From the NCBI RefSeq assembly GCF_014646695.1, contig NZ_BMNT01000004.1, positions 148,322 to 184,758 of the forward strand: a DNA stretch of 36,437 bases. Direction: 5' to 3'. The DNA is from Sphaerisporangium melleum (lineage in GTDB: Bacteria > Actinomycetota > Actinomycetes > Streptosporangiales > Streptosporangiaceae). The translations under genes were made by a program, and so were the position numbers. The first letter of the stretch is position 1. Each line of letters begins with the position of its first letter. This document shows, in pieces, positions 1-10,023 of this stretch. Below the pieces are notes generated by a model. It was given only the letters and a program-made list of their open reading frames with translations, did not search any database and was not told where the DNA came from.

Positions 1-2
1 TT

Positions 3-542
3 GGACTGGTGCTGTTGCTGTCCTTCAAGCCGCACGCGATCACCACCGCGGCGGACCGGCCCGCCGCCGTCGCCCAGAACGGCGGCGGCAGCGGAGGGAC
101 CGCCCTGAGCGGCGACCGGTCCGCCCCGGCCTCGGGCGGGGACGACGAGGGCGAGCACGATGACGATGACGACGACGAGGGCGCCCTCCCCCCGGCCACC
201 CGGCCCTCCACCGCCCCTAGCCGGCAGGGCGGGACCGGTGGCACCGGCGGTTCCGGTACGAGCGGCGGCAGGACGGTCACCGGCGACGTCGCCGACACCC
301 GCTGGGGCCCGGTGCAGGTCGCGCTGGTGCTGTCCGGCCGCAAGATCACCGCGGTTCAGGTGCTGCAGTCGCCGCACGGCAACCGGCGGGACCTCGTGAT
401 CAACGAGCGGGCGCTGCCGATCCTGGAGCAGGAGGCGCTCTCCGCCCAGTCGGCCCAGATCGACACCGTCTCCGGCGCGACCTACACCAGCGACGGGTAC
501 GTCCAGTCGCTGCAGAGCGCCCTGGACCGGGCGGGCCTGTGA
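3..542 (+). CDS. FMN-binding domain protein (5' partial)
   Basis: The frame is open to the left edge, so the true start lies outside the window; a GTG at 9 would only give a cut-down membrane segment. What is visible is the end of a hydrophobic N-terminal helix, then a Gly/Ser/Pro-rich linker with an acidic run (an uninterrupted Asp tract around 160-180), then a compact FMN-binding domain. Near the C-terminus is the flavinylation motif D-T-V-S-G-A-T; the Thr codon at 480-482 is the expected acceptor of covalent FMN. In NqrC/RnfG-type domains FMN is joined to this Thr by a phosphoester bond. Infer a membrane-tethered extracytoplasmic electron carrier. Its stop overlaps the start of apbE, which supplies the matching transferase. 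A ferric-reductase-like membrane partner often sits upstream in actinomycetes, but that cannot be seen here. Confidence 0.85.
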   Translation, partial: GLVLLLSFKPHAITTAADRPAAVAQNGGGSGGTALSGDRSAPASGGDDEGEHDDDDDDEGALPPATRPSTAPSRQGGTGGTGGSGTSGGRTVTGDVADTRWGPVQVALVLSGRKITAVQVLQSPHGNRRDLVINERALPILEQEALSAQSAQIDTVSGATYTSDGYVQSLQSALDRAGL

Positions 543-1417
543 TGCGGCACGTCGAACACGCCATGGGCACGGTCTTCTCCTTCGACATCCGCGACTTCGA
601 CGCCCAGCACACCGGCGACCGCAATCTCGGCACGACGGCGGGCGATCCGGCGACACGGAGCGCCTGCGATGGGACGGAGAACGCGACGGTCGAGGCGGCT
701 GTGGCGGAGGCCGTGGCGTGGCTGCACTGGGTGGACGCCACCTTCTCGACCTACCGGCCGGACAGCCCGGTGAGCAGGCTCGGCCGGGGCGAGATCGGCC
801 TGGCCGACTGCCCGCCGGAGGTCGCCGAGATCCTCGGCCGGTGCGCGGAGGCGGCCGAGGCGACCCGCGGGTACTTCACCGCCTACCCGGGCGGGCGCCT
901 GGACCCCGCGGGCATGGTCAAGGGCTGGGCCATCGATCGGGCGTCGGACATCCTCATCCGGGCCGGGGCGGTGAACCACTGCGTCAACGGCGGCGGGGAC
1001 GTCCAGCTGTCCGGAACGGCCGGGCCCGGACGCCCGTGGCGGGTCGGCGTGGCCCACCCGTCGCGTCCCGGTGCCCTGGCCGCCGTGGTCGAGTCTCCGT
1101 ACCGGCACGCGGGCGGGCGGTTCGCGGTGGCCACCTCGGGGACGGCCGAGCGCGGGCCGCACATCCTCGACCCGCACACCGGCCGCCCGGCGTCCGCGCT
1201 GGCCTCGATCACGCTGACCGGGCCGAGCCTGACGATGACCGACGCCTACGCCACGGCGGCGTTCGCCATGGGCGACGCCGCCATGGACTGGGTGACCGGG
1301 CCGGCGGGCGTGGAGGCGTTCGCGGTGACCGCCTCGGGCGGCACCTGGCGCACCCCCGGCTTCCCCCTCGCGGAGCCCGCGGAGCTCGCGGCCGGTACGC
1401 CTCGGCCGAGAGCGTGA
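542..1417 (+). CDS. apbE: FAD:protein FMN transferase (ApbE family)
   Basis: ApbE transfers FMN from FAD onto a Thr of a target protein using Mg2+. Visible family features are the N-terminal A-M-G-T-V-F-S-F, the central D-P-A-G-M-V-K-G-W-A-I-D block, N-G-G-G-D-V for flavin binding, H-I-L-D-P-H-T-G-R-P, and the metal-binding T-D-A-Y-A-T-A-A-F-A-M-G near the C-terminus. About 291 residues is normal for actinobacterial members. ATG at 542 overlaps the TGA of the FMN-binding gene (ATGA), so the two are translationally coupled; a GTG at 539 would add one residue. No lipobox or signal peptide is visible, unlike many Gram-negative ApbE proteins, so modification may occur in the cytoplasm. An insert rich in Gly/Thr/Asp at about residues 20-45 looks variable. 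The natural substrate is almost certainly the upstream protein. Confidence 0.92.
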   Translation: MRHVEHAMGTVFSFDIRDFDAQHTGDRNLGTTAGDPATRSACDGTENATVEAAVAEAVAWLHWVDATFSTYRPDSPVSRLGRGEIGLADCPPEVAEILGRCAEAAEATRGYFTAYPGGRLDPAGMVKGWAIDRASDILIRAGAVNHCVNGGGDVQLSGTAGPGRPWRVGVAHPSRPGALAAVVESPYRHAGGRFAVATSGTAERGPHILDPHTGRPASALASITLTGPSLTMTDAYATAAFAMGDAAMDWVTGPAGVEAFAVTASGGTWRTPGFPLAEPAELAAGTPRPRA

Positions 1418-1522
1418 CGGTGATCCTGCACGGATGAGGTGAGTACGCCCGGCTACCGGGAACGGTGAGCGGAGTGCCCTTTGGGAAGGCACGCCGTGCG
1501 CGGTGGCCGCCGCGCGCCCGTC

Positions 1523-1528
1523 TAGGGT
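1523..1528 (+). promoter_or_regulatory. Candidate -10 box upstream of the DUF255 gene
   Basis: TAGGGT matches the actinomycete TANNNT -10 consensus and lies about 78 nt before the start of the DUF255 gene, which has its own strong Shine-Dalgarno (AGGAGGGG, 1595-1602). No convincing -35 is visible, so this is a weak call. Confidence 0.3.
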
Positions 1529-1606
1529 GGAAGTGATCGCGCGAGCCGGTCGGCCGCGGCCGTCCCGCGCGAGGGACACGCGTGCCGCCGACGCAGGAGG
1601 GGTCCG

Positions 1607-3571
1607 ATGAACCGGCTCAAGGACGCCACGAGCCCGTACCTTCTGCAGCACGCGGACAACCCCGTCCACTGGTGGGAGTGGGGCGAGGAGGCGTTCGCCG
1701 AGGCGCGCAGGCGCGACGTGCCGCTGCTGATCTCCGTCGGCTACTCGGCCTGTCACTGGTGCCACGTGATGGCGCACGAGTCGTTCGAGGACGCCGAGAC
1801 CGCGCGGATGATGAACGACCGGTTCGTCAACATCAAGGTCGATCGCGAGGAACGTCCCGACGTGGACGCCGTGTACATGAACGCGACCACCGCCATGACC
1901 GGCCAGGGCGGCTGGCCGATGACCGTCTTCGCCACCCCGGACGGCCACCCGTTCTACGCCGGCACCTACTTCCCGCGGCAGCGGTTCCAGCAGCTCCTGG
2001 CCGGGGTCGCCCAGGCGTGGACGCAGCAGCGCGACGAGGTGATCGGGCAGGGCGCCAAGGTGGTGGACGCGCTGAGCCAGGGCGGCGACCTGCCGGGCGG
2101 GGCGGCGCCGACGCACGAGGTGCTGGAGCACGCCGTGGCCGACCTGGCGCGCACCTTCGACCCCGCGCGGGGCGGGTTCGGCGGCGCGCCGAAGTTCCCG
2201 CCGTCCATGGTGCTGGAGTTCCTGCTGCGCCACGGCACCCCGCAGGCCATGGAGATGGCGGGCCGGACGCTGGAGGCGATGGCGCGCGGCGGCATGTACG
2301 ACCAGCTCGGCGGGGGTTTCGCCCGCTACAGCGTGGACGCCGGCTGGGTGGTCCCGCACTTCGAGAAGATGCTGTACGACAACGCCCTGCTGCTGCGGGT
2401 GTACGCGCACTGGTGGCGGGCCACCGGATCTCCGCTGGCCCGGCGGGTGGCCGTCGAGACCGCCGAGTGGATGCTGCGCGAGCTGGGCACCGCCGAAGGC
2501 GGCTTCGCCTCGGCGCTGGACGCCGACAGCGAGGGCGAGGAGGGCCGCTTCTACGTCTGGACGCCGGACCAGCTGCGCGAGGCGCTCGGCGAGGAGCCCG
2601 GCGCGTGGGCGGCCTCGGTGTTCTCCGTGACCCGCGAGGGCACCTTCGAGCACGGCACCTCGGTGCTCCAGCTCCTGTCGGACCCGGTGGACCGGGAGAT
2701 GCTCGCCGACGTGCGGGCGAGCCTGCTCGCGGCCCGGTCCGCGCGGGTGCGGCCGGGCCGGGACGACAAGGTGGTGGCCGCCTGGAACGGGCTGGCCATC
2801 GCCGCCCTGGCCGAGGCGGGCGCGCTGTTCGACCGGCCCGACCTGGTCGGCGCGGCCCGCGCCGCCGCCGAGCTGCTGGTCCGGGTCCACCTGGACGGCG
2901 GCCGCCTGGCCCGCACCTCGCGGGACGGCCGGGCGGGGGCGAACGCCGGGGTGCTGGAGGACTACGCCGACGTCGCCGAGGGGTTCCTGACCCTGTACGG
3001 CGTGACCGGGGAGGCCCGCTGGTTCGAGCAGGCGGGCGCCCTGCTGGAGACGGTGCTCGACCGGTTCCCGGACGGGCGCGGCGGGTTCTACGACACCGCC
3101 GACGACGGCGAGCGGCTGTTCCAACGCCCGCAGGACCCGACCGACGGCACGACCCCGTCCGGGCAGAACGCGGCGGCGGGGGCCCTGCTGTCGTACGCCG
3201 CGCTGACCGGGTCGTCCCGGCACCGCGAGGCCGCCGAGGCCGCGCTCGGCACGGTCACGACGCTCGCCGACCGGCACGCGCGCTTCGCCGGGTGGGGCCT
3301 GGCCGTGGCCGAGGCCGCGCTGGCCGGGCCGGTCGAGGTGGCGATCACCGGCGCGCTCGACGACCCGCGGACGGCCGCGCTGCACCGGGCGGCGCTGATG
3401 GCCGGTACGCCGGGCACGGTGATCGCGCTCGGCGACGGCGACGTGCCGCTGATGGCGGGACGCGGCCTGGTCGACGGCCTTCCGGCCGCGTACGTGTGCC
3501 GGAGTTTCACCTGCCGCGCCCCGGTGACCACCCCCGCCGACCTGTCCAGAGAGCTGAACACCACCCCCTGA
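1607..3571 (+). CDS. Thioredoxin-fold DUF255 protein (YyaL/SPATA20 family)
   Basis: This 654-residue protein has the standard two-part build. An N-terminal thioredoxin-like DUF255 domain (about residues 1-165) carries [13 protein letters not shown] with a CxxC at C49/C52, followed by E-S-F-E-D and the [11 protein letters not shown] stretch. The rest is a long (alpha/alpha)6-barrel-like region related to N-acylglucosamine 2-epimerases and glycosidases, including [10 protein letters not shown] and H-F-E-K-M-L-Y-D-N. Length and motifs match bacterial YyaL and animal SPATA20. The reaction is not established for the family; a redox or sugar-related role is only suggested by the folds. ATG 1607 follows AGGAGGGG with a 4-nt spacer. 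It stands alone and converges on the penicillin-binding protein gene, 21 bp away. Confidence 0.93.
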   Translation: MNRLKDATSPYLLQHADNPVHWWEWGEEAFAEARRRDVPLLISVGYSACHWCHVMAHESFEDAETARMMNDRFVNIKVDREERPDVDAVYMNATTAMTGQGGWPMTVFATPDGHPFYAGTYFPRQRFQQLLAGVAQAWTQQRDEVIGQGAKVVDALSQGGDLPGGAAPTHEVLEHAVADLARTFDPARGGFGGAPKFPPSMVLEFLLRHGTPQAMEMAGRTLEAMARGGMYDQLGGGFARYSVDAGWVVPHFEKMLYDNALLLRVYAHWWRATGSPLARRVAVETAEWMLRELGTAEGGFASALDADSEGEEGRFYVWTPDQLREALGEEPGAWAASVFSVTREGTFEHGTSVLQLLSDPVDREMLADVRASLLAARSARVRPGRDDKVVAAWNGLAIAALAEAGALFDRPDLVGAARAAAELLVRVHLDGGRLARTSRDGRAGANAGVLEDYADVAEGFLTLYGVTGEARWFEQAGALLETVLDRFPDGRGGFYDTADDGERLFQRPQDPTDGTTPSGQNAAAGALLSYAALTGSSRHREAAEAALGTVTTLADRHARFAGWGLAVAEAALAGPVEVAITGALDDPRTAALHRAALMAGTPGTVIALGDGDVPLMAGRGLVDGLPAAYVCRSFTCRAPVTTPADLSRELNTTP

Positions 3572-3592
3572 AGCCCTTGGCCGGGCCGCGGG

Positions 3593-5824
3593 TCAGCCGG
3601 GTGGGCCGACGGTCTCTACCGGGGCGTCGGGGACCTGCGGGCCGCCGTCGGGGCCGCCGCCGTCCGGGTTCCCGCCGTTGGGATCGCCCCCGTTGGGACC
3701 GCCGTCCGGGCCACCGCCGTTCGGATCGCCGCCGTTCGGGCCTCCGTCGGGCGGCCCCTTCGGGTCGCCGGGGCCCTGGTCCGGCGGCGGGGTCGCGTCC
3801 GGCGGCGCGTCCGGCCCGGTGGGCTGCTCGCCCTGCGGCGCGCCGTTGTCGGGCCCGCCGTTCCAGCCGGTGTCGTTCCAGCCGCCCTGACCGTCCTGCC
3901 CCCAGCCGTCGCCGCCGTAGGGGTCGTAGCCCTGCGGGCCGGGGAAGTCCTTGACCGGCTTGCCGGCCATGGCCTCCGACATGAACGCCCGCCACACCCG
4001 CGCGGGCAGCGACCCGCCGTACAGCGCGCCGTACCCGGGGACGCTCACGGTCTTGTTGTCGTCGCGGAACATGTTCACCGCGGTGGAGAGCTGCGGGGTG
4101 AAGCCGACGAACCAGACGGCGCTGGAGGAGTCGCTGGTGCCGGTCTTGCCCGCCACCGGCCGGTCGTACAGCCGGGCCGCGGCGCCGGTGCCGCCCTGGA
4201 CGACCTGCTCCATGGCGTAGGTGGCGTCCGCGGCGGTGCCCTCGCTGAACGCCCGGACACCGTGCGCGGTGAACTTCCTGGTCGTGCCGTCCGCGTCGGT
4301 CAGCGACCGGATGACGTGCGCCTCCTTGTGCACGCCGCCCGCCGCGAAGGTGGCGAACCCGGACGCCTGCTGCACGGCGCTCACCGACGCCGTGCCCAGC
4401 GGGAACGTCGGGTAGTCCTTCTGCTTGACGATCTGACCGGCCGGGATGCCCACGGCCTCCGCCGTCTTGGCGACCTTGCCGAGCCCGACCTTCTGCCCGA
4501 GATCGACGAAGGCGGTGTTCACCGAGTTGCGCGTCGCGTCGACCAGGTCGATGGCGGAGCCGTAGGAGGCGCCGCCGGAGTTGGGGATCGGCTGCTTGGC
4601 CGAGGCCACGCGGATGGGCGAGTTGCCCTCGACCCGGGTGTTGAGGTCGTAGCCGTTCTCCAGCGCGGCGGCCAGCGTGTACGGCTTGAAGGTGGACCCG
4701 GCCTGCACCTTGGCGGAGAAGGCGTTGTCGTACTGGTTGGCCTGGTAACTGCGGCCGCCGTAGAAGGCGACGACCTCGCCGGTGTCCGGCACGATGGCCG
4801 CGAGGCCGGTGCGCACCTTGTTGGAGGTGTCCTCCGGCAGGGTCTCCTTGACGGCCCGCTCGGCGGCGGCCATGAGCTTCTTGTCGAAGGTCGTGGTGAT
4901 CTTGAGCCCGCCCTGCTCGATCTGCTCGTCGGTGTAGCCGCGCCGGTTCAGCTCGGCCCGCACCTGCGCCAGGATGTACCCCTTCTGGCCGGTGAGCGTG
5001 AGCGGGTTCTTGCGCTTGGCGAACGCGGGGAAGCGCTGCTCGGCGGCCTGCGCCGGGGTGAGCGAGCGCGTCTGCACCATGGCGTTGATCACCGCCGTCC
5101 AGCGGCCCTGGGCGGCGGCGAGGTCGGCGCCGCGCGGCGAGGCGAAGCGGGACGGCTGCTGGATCACCGCCGCGAGGTAGGCGCCCTCGGAGACGTCGAG
5201 CTCGTCGACGTCCTTGCCGAAGTACGCCTGGGCGGCGGCCTGGACGCCGTACGCGCCGCGGCCGAAGTAGATCGTGTTGAGGTACTGCTCCAGCACCCAC
5301 GCCTTGGACTTCGACTGGTCGACCTTGAGCGCGATCAGGATCTCTTTGAGCTTGCGCGTGGCCGACCGCTCCTGACTCAGCCCGCTGTAGTAGTTGCGGA
5401 CGAGCTGCTGGGTGATCGTCGAACCGCCCTGGATCTGGCTGCCGGTCACCGTCGACCACATCGCCCGGGCCGTGCCCTCGATCGACACGCCCTGATCTTG
5501 GTAGAAGGTGCGGTTCTCCACCGCGATGACCGCGTCTCGTACGTGCTTGGGCACCTCGTCCAGAGGCACGTTCTTGCGGTTCACGCCTTCCCGGGCGAGC
5601 ACGGTCTTGCCGTCCCGGTAGTAGATCAGCGACCCCTGGGCGGTCGCGTTCTTCTGCGTGGTGTCGGGGATCGGCGTGAGCACCCACGCGACGGCGAACA
5701 GCCCGAGCAGGCCGAACACGACGACCCCGCCGGCGATGACGAAGCTGCGGAGGAAGCGCCGTCCGAACCGGCGCCTCCGGTCTGCGTCCCGCACGGCCCC
5801 ACCCCCCGATCTCCTACCAGCCAT
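3593..5824 (-). CDS. Class A penicillin-binding protein (glycosyltransferase and transpeptidase)
   Basis: A bifunctional peptidoglycan synthase of 743 residues. A basic cytoplasmic tail is followed by one membrane helix (about 26-50). The GT51 glycosyltransferase domain (about 65-235) shows A-V-E-N-R-T-F with catalytic E103, G-G-S-T-I-T-Q-Q-L-V-R-N (133-144), R-K-L-K-E and E179 in V-L-E-Q-Y-L-N. The first motif reads ENRTFYQDQG rather than the usual EDRRFxxHxG. The transpeptidase domain has S377-T-F-K380, S434-V-N436 and K560-T-G-T-S564, so the acyl-enzyme machinery is intact. The last ~115 residues are a low-complexity Gly/Pro/Asn/Asp tail, common in actinobacterial class A PBPs and facing the wall. 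ATG 5824 is the natural start before the basic tail. It makes glycan strands and cross-links on the outer face of the membrane. Paralogue identity (ponA-like) is not resolved. Confidence 0.95.
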   Translation of the reverse strand: MAGRRSGGGAVRDADRRRRFGRRFLRSFVIAGGVVVFGLLGLFAVAWVLTPIPDTTQKNATAQGSLIYYRDGKTVLAREGVNRKNVPLDEVPKHVRDAVIAVENRTFYQDQGVSIEGTARAMWSTVTGSQIQGGSTITQQLVRNYYSGLSQERSATRKLKEILIALKVDQSKSKAWVLEQYLNTIYFGRGAYGVQAAAQAYFGKDVDELDVSEGAYLAAVIQQPSRFASPRGADLAAAQGRWTAVINAMVQTRSLTPAQAAEQRFPAFAKRKNPLTLTGQKGYILAQVRAELNRRGYTDEQIEQGGLKITTTFDKKLMAAAERAVKETLPEDTSNKVRTGLAAIVPDTGEVVAFYGGRSYQANQYDNAFSAKVQAGSTFKPYTLAAALENGYDLNTRVEGNSPIRVASAKQPIPNSGGASYGSAIDLVDATRNSVNTAFVDLGQKVGLGKVAKTAEAVGIPAGQIVKQKDYPTFPLGTASVSAVQQASGFATFAAGGVHKEAHVIRSLTDADGTTRKFTAHGVRAFSEGTAADATYAMEQVVQGGTGAAARLYDRPVAGKTGTSDSSSAVWFVGFTPQLSTAVNMFRDDNKTVSVPGYGALYGGSLPARVWRAFMSEAMAGKPVKDFPGPQGYDPYGGDGWGQDGQGGWNDTGWNGGPDNGAPQGEQPTGPDAPPDATPPPDQGPGDPKGPPDGGPNGGDPNGGGPDGGPNGGDPNGGNPDGGGPDGGPQVPDAPVETVGPPG
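3640..3765 (-). repeat. Degenerate Asn/Asp-Gly-Gly repeat region in the PBP C-terminus
   Basis: The DNA encodes repeated short units of the type P-N-G-G-D and P-D-G-G-G/P near the end of the penicillin-binding protein. Units are 12-15 bp and only partly regular, so slippage-driven length variation between strains is likely. Opposite-strand frames here are shadows. Confidence 0.7.
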
Positions 5825-5966
5825 ACCCCGTGAGCTGGACGGATCGTCCTACGGTAAATGATACGTAACGATGCCCCGGCCATCGAGGCCCGAAATGACG
5901 CCTTCGCACCGACCGGCCGGCGGGCCGTCGTCACCTGGTCGAGAACGCCCGCTCGTCGGGCCGGCG

Positions 5967-7649
<1,683 letters not shown>

Positions 7650-7981
7650 CCCCCACGGCCTCCCCCGGGGACACCCCCCGCCCCGGGGGCACTCCCCCGG
7701 GACACCCCGCGAGCCCGCATCCGGGCCATCGCGCCCGGTGTCCCGGGGCCACCTCCGGGAACCCACCCCTTTCCGGAGGCCCCCGGGGACGCCCCCTTTC
7801 CCCCGGGGAACCACGCCGGTCCCCGGGAGTCCGCGGCGGATCCTTCCGGATCGCCCCCTCCCGGACCACCGCGGATCCTCCCGGGGACCGGCGTCCCACG
7901 ACCGGGCCGTCCTCATTGACCGCATTCTGCGATTCCGGTTACCGAAGTTTGGCGGCGCGGCTTCCCGGCGATCACACAGGC
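7650..7981. repeat. Non-coding spacer with eight CCCGGG hexamers
   Basis: No supported gene lies in these 332 bases. The stretch from about 7660 to 7890 is extremely C/G-rich and holds CCCGGG at 7664, 7682, 7696, 7742, 7782, 7802, 7822 and 7880, usually extended to CCCCGGGG. Copies can pair with themselves and with each other, so a folded RNA or DNA structure, possibly terminating hpd transcription, is likely. GGATCC and TCCGGA motifs recur at 7838-7880. Open frames here are composition artefacts. Confidence 0.6.
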
Positions 7982-8515
7982 ATGACATCACCGGGGGGCG
8001 ATGACCCACCCCACGACGGTCCCGGCGCGTACGGCGGGGGCGCGCGGCCCTGGGAGGGGTACGACCAGGACGGCCCGCCGTACGGGCCCTGGGGCGCAGC
8101 GCTCGGCGGCCGGGGACGCAGGCTGGTCGCGGGCCTGGTGGACCTCCTGATCGTCGGCCTGCTGACCTCGCCGTTCTCCCGCACCATCACCGAGCGCGCC
8201 GCCGACGGCACCCTGGACACCGTACGCACGGGCAGCGGCCTCGGGGTCGTGGTGATCTGGTTCCTGTACTTCTGGCTGTTCACGGCGTTCTGGAACGGCC
8301 AGACCCTCGGCAAGCGGCTGCTCGGGCTCCGGGTCGTGCAGTCCCCGAGCCAGGAGCCGGTGACCGCCCGTCAGGCCGCCATCCGCGAGGCCGTGTACGG
8401 CCTGCTCGGGGTGATTTTCTGCCTGGGTGTGGTCGACCTGCTCTGGATCGTCTTCGATGGAAAGAAGCAGGCACTACATGACAAAGCGGCGTCCACCATC
8501 GTCGTAGAAGCCTGA
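7982..8515 (+). CDS. RDD family membrane protein
   Basis: The 177-residue product has a Gly/Pro/Asp-rich cytoplasmic N-terminus (about 1-40), then an RDD domain. The signature Arg lies in G-R-R-L-V-A-G, the first Asp in G-L-V-D-L-L-I, and the last in A-L-H-D-K-A-A-S-T. Hydrophobic segments lie at about 45-60, 78-97 and 140-160, with N-G-Q-T-L-G-K-R-L-L-G-L-R-V between the second and third as is typical. The role of RDD proteins is mostly unknown; some are linked to ion transport. ATG 7982 is chosen because it begins the usual M-T-S-P-G-G-type leader; an earlier frame start at 7916 adds an unlikely segment. The stop lies 32 bp before the M1 peptidase start, but that gene seems to have its own promoter. 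Confidence 0.88.
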   Translation: MTSPGGDDPPHDGPGAYGGGARPWEGYDQDGPPYGPWGAALGGRGRRLVAGLVDLLIVGLLTSPFSRTITERAADGTLDTVRTGSGLGVVVIWFLYFWLFTAFWNGQTLGKRLLGLRVVQSPSQEPVTARQAAIREAVYGLLGVIFCLGVVDLLWIVFDGKKQALHDKAASTIVVEA

Positions 8516-8534
8516 TGACCTGCGCCTCCTCACA

Positions 8535-8540
8535 TAGGCT
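8535..8540 (+). promoter_or_regulatory. -10 box of a predicted leaderless promoter (M1 peptidase)
   Basis: TAGGCT ends 7 nt before ATG 8548, and there is no Shine-Dalgarno. A transcript starting 6-8 nt after this box would begin at the start codon. The -35 region is not recognisable. Confidence 0.5.
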
Positions 8541-8547
8541 GCTGCAC

Positions 8548-9996
8548 ATGCGCTTCACGGCTCGACGGCGGATGACCGCCCTACTGACGGTGACCGTCCT
8601 TTCGGCCGGAGCCTGTGCGGCGTCCAACGGCGCGACCGCGCCGAGCGCCGCCCCCGGCAAGTCCGGCGCGCAGCCGCCGGCCGCCGAGAACGAGCTGATC
8701 GGCGCCGCCGGCATCGGCGATCCCGACTTCCCGGCCGACGGCAACGGCGGGTACGACGTCGAGAACTACACGCTCAAGCTCTCCTACGAGCCCTCGGCCA
8801 CCCGTCTGGCGGGCACCGCCACCGTCCGCGCCCGCGCCATCCAGGGCCTGACCCGGTTCGACCTCGACCTGCACGGATACACCGTCCGCAAGGTCACCGT
8901 GGACGGCTCGCCCGCGACCTTCGCGCGCAAGGGCGACGAGCTGGTCATCGACCCGGCGTCCCCGCTGGTCAAGGGCGCGGCGTTCACCGTCGCCGTCACC
9001 TACGACGGCAAGCCCGACCCCGTCCGCAACTCCTCCAACCTCGGCACCTACGGCTTCATCCCCACCAAGGACGGCGCGTTCGTCACCAGCGAGCCCAACG
9101 GCGCCAAAACCTGGTTCCCCTGCAACGACCACCCGGCCGACAAGGCGACCTTCGACTTCGACGTCACGGTGCCGAGCGGCCTCACCGTCGTCGCCAACGG
9201 CGAGATGCGCGGCGCCCCGGTCACCTCCGGCGGCCGCTCGACGTTCTCCTGGCGCGAGGCCCACCCGATGGCGACGTACCTGGCGACCGTCACCCTCGGG
9301 AAGTTCCACGTCAAGACCGGCAAGAGCGCGTCGGGCATCCCGGTGTTCGCCGCGACCGACCCGGCCTATGCCAAGTCGCTGGACCAGCTGTACGCCATCT
9401 CGGCCAAGGTCACCGACTACTGGTCCACGGTCTTCGGACCGTACCCGTTCTCCTCCACCGGCGGGGTGATCGACGACTTCTCGGCCGGCTACGCCCTGGA
9501 GAACCAGACCAAGCCCATGTACGGCGGCTTCCAGCCCGACCAGGGCATCGTCGCCCACGAGCTGGCCCACCAATGGTTCGGCGACAGCGTCAGCATCACC
9601 CGGTGGAAGGACCTGTGGCTGAACGAGGGCTTCGCCACCTACGCCGAGTGGCTGTGGACCGAGCACACCGGCGGCCAGAGCGCCGACAAGACCTTCCGGG
9701 ACTACTACTCGGCCAACGACAGCGAGATGTGGCGCTACCCGCCCGGCGTGGCCCAGCGCGAAGACCTGTTCAACAACTCGGTGTACACCCGCGGCGCCAT
9801 GACCCTGCAGGCCCTGCGCCTGAAGATCGGCGACGACACGTTCTTCAAGCTGCTGCGCACCTGGACCGACCAGCACAAGTACGGCGGCGCCACCACCACC
9901 GACTTCATCACCCTCGCCGGAAAACTCTCCGCCCGCGACCTCACCCCCCTCTTCGACGCCTGGCTCTTCAAACCCACCCGCCCCACCCTCCAGTAA
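8548..9996 (+). CDS. Secreted M1 family zinc metallopeptidase
   Basis: The 482-residue protein has a basic N-terminus and hydrophobic signal segment ending L-S-A-G-A-C, with C23 a possible lipobox cysteine (Ala rather than Leu at -3, so lipidation is uncertain). A beta-rich N-terminal domain follows (about 50-240). The catalytic domain has H337-E338-L-A-H341-Q-W-F-G-D and E360 in L-N-E-G-F-A, the HExxH-18-E zinc site of gluzincins. A-L-E-N-Q at about 320 replaces the usual G-A/M-E-N exopeptidase loop, which binds the substrate amino terminus. The chain stops soon after the catalytic domain and lacks the long helical C-terminal domain of PepN, as in other short secreted actinobacterial M1 proteins. 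An aminopeptidase role outside the cell is expected. It converges on the HATPase gene, 27 bp away. Confidence 0.93.
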   Translation: MRFTARRRMTALLTVTVLSAGACAASNGATAPSAAPGKSGAQPPAAENELIGAAGIGDPDFPADGNGGYDVENYTLKLSYEPSATRLAGTATVRARAIQGLTRFDLDLHGYTVRKVTVDGSPATFARKGDELVIDPASPLVKGAAFTVAVTYDGKPDPVRNSSNLGTYGFIPTKDGAFVTSEPNGAKTWFPCNDHPADKATFDFDVTVPSGLTVVANGEMRGAPVTSGGRSTFSWREAHPMATYLATVTLGKFHVKTGKSASGIPVFAATDPAYAKSLDQLYAISAKVTDYWSTVFGPYPFSSTGGVIDDFSAGYALENQTKPMYGGFQPDQGIVAHELAHQWFGDSVSITRWKDLWLNEGFATYAEWLWTEHTGGQSADKTFRDYYSANDSEMWRYPPGVAQREDLFNNSVYTRGAMTLQALRLKIGDDTFFKLLRTWTDQHKYGGATTTDFITLAGKLSARDLTPLFDAWLFKPTRPTLQ

Positions 9997-10023
9997 CCAG
10001 TGCGGCCTGGAGAAAGCGCTCGA

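Noticed and set aside
482-3385. 967-codon open frame on the minus strand across apbE and the DUF255 gene
   Set aside because: It is antisense to two genes with clear family motifs, has an Arg/Gly/Pro/Val-rich composition typical of GC-driven shadow frames, and shows no domain.
3507-5687. Second long frame on the minus strand within the PBP gene
   Set aside because: It is a +1/-1 shadow of the PBP; all penicillin-binding motifs are in the other frame.
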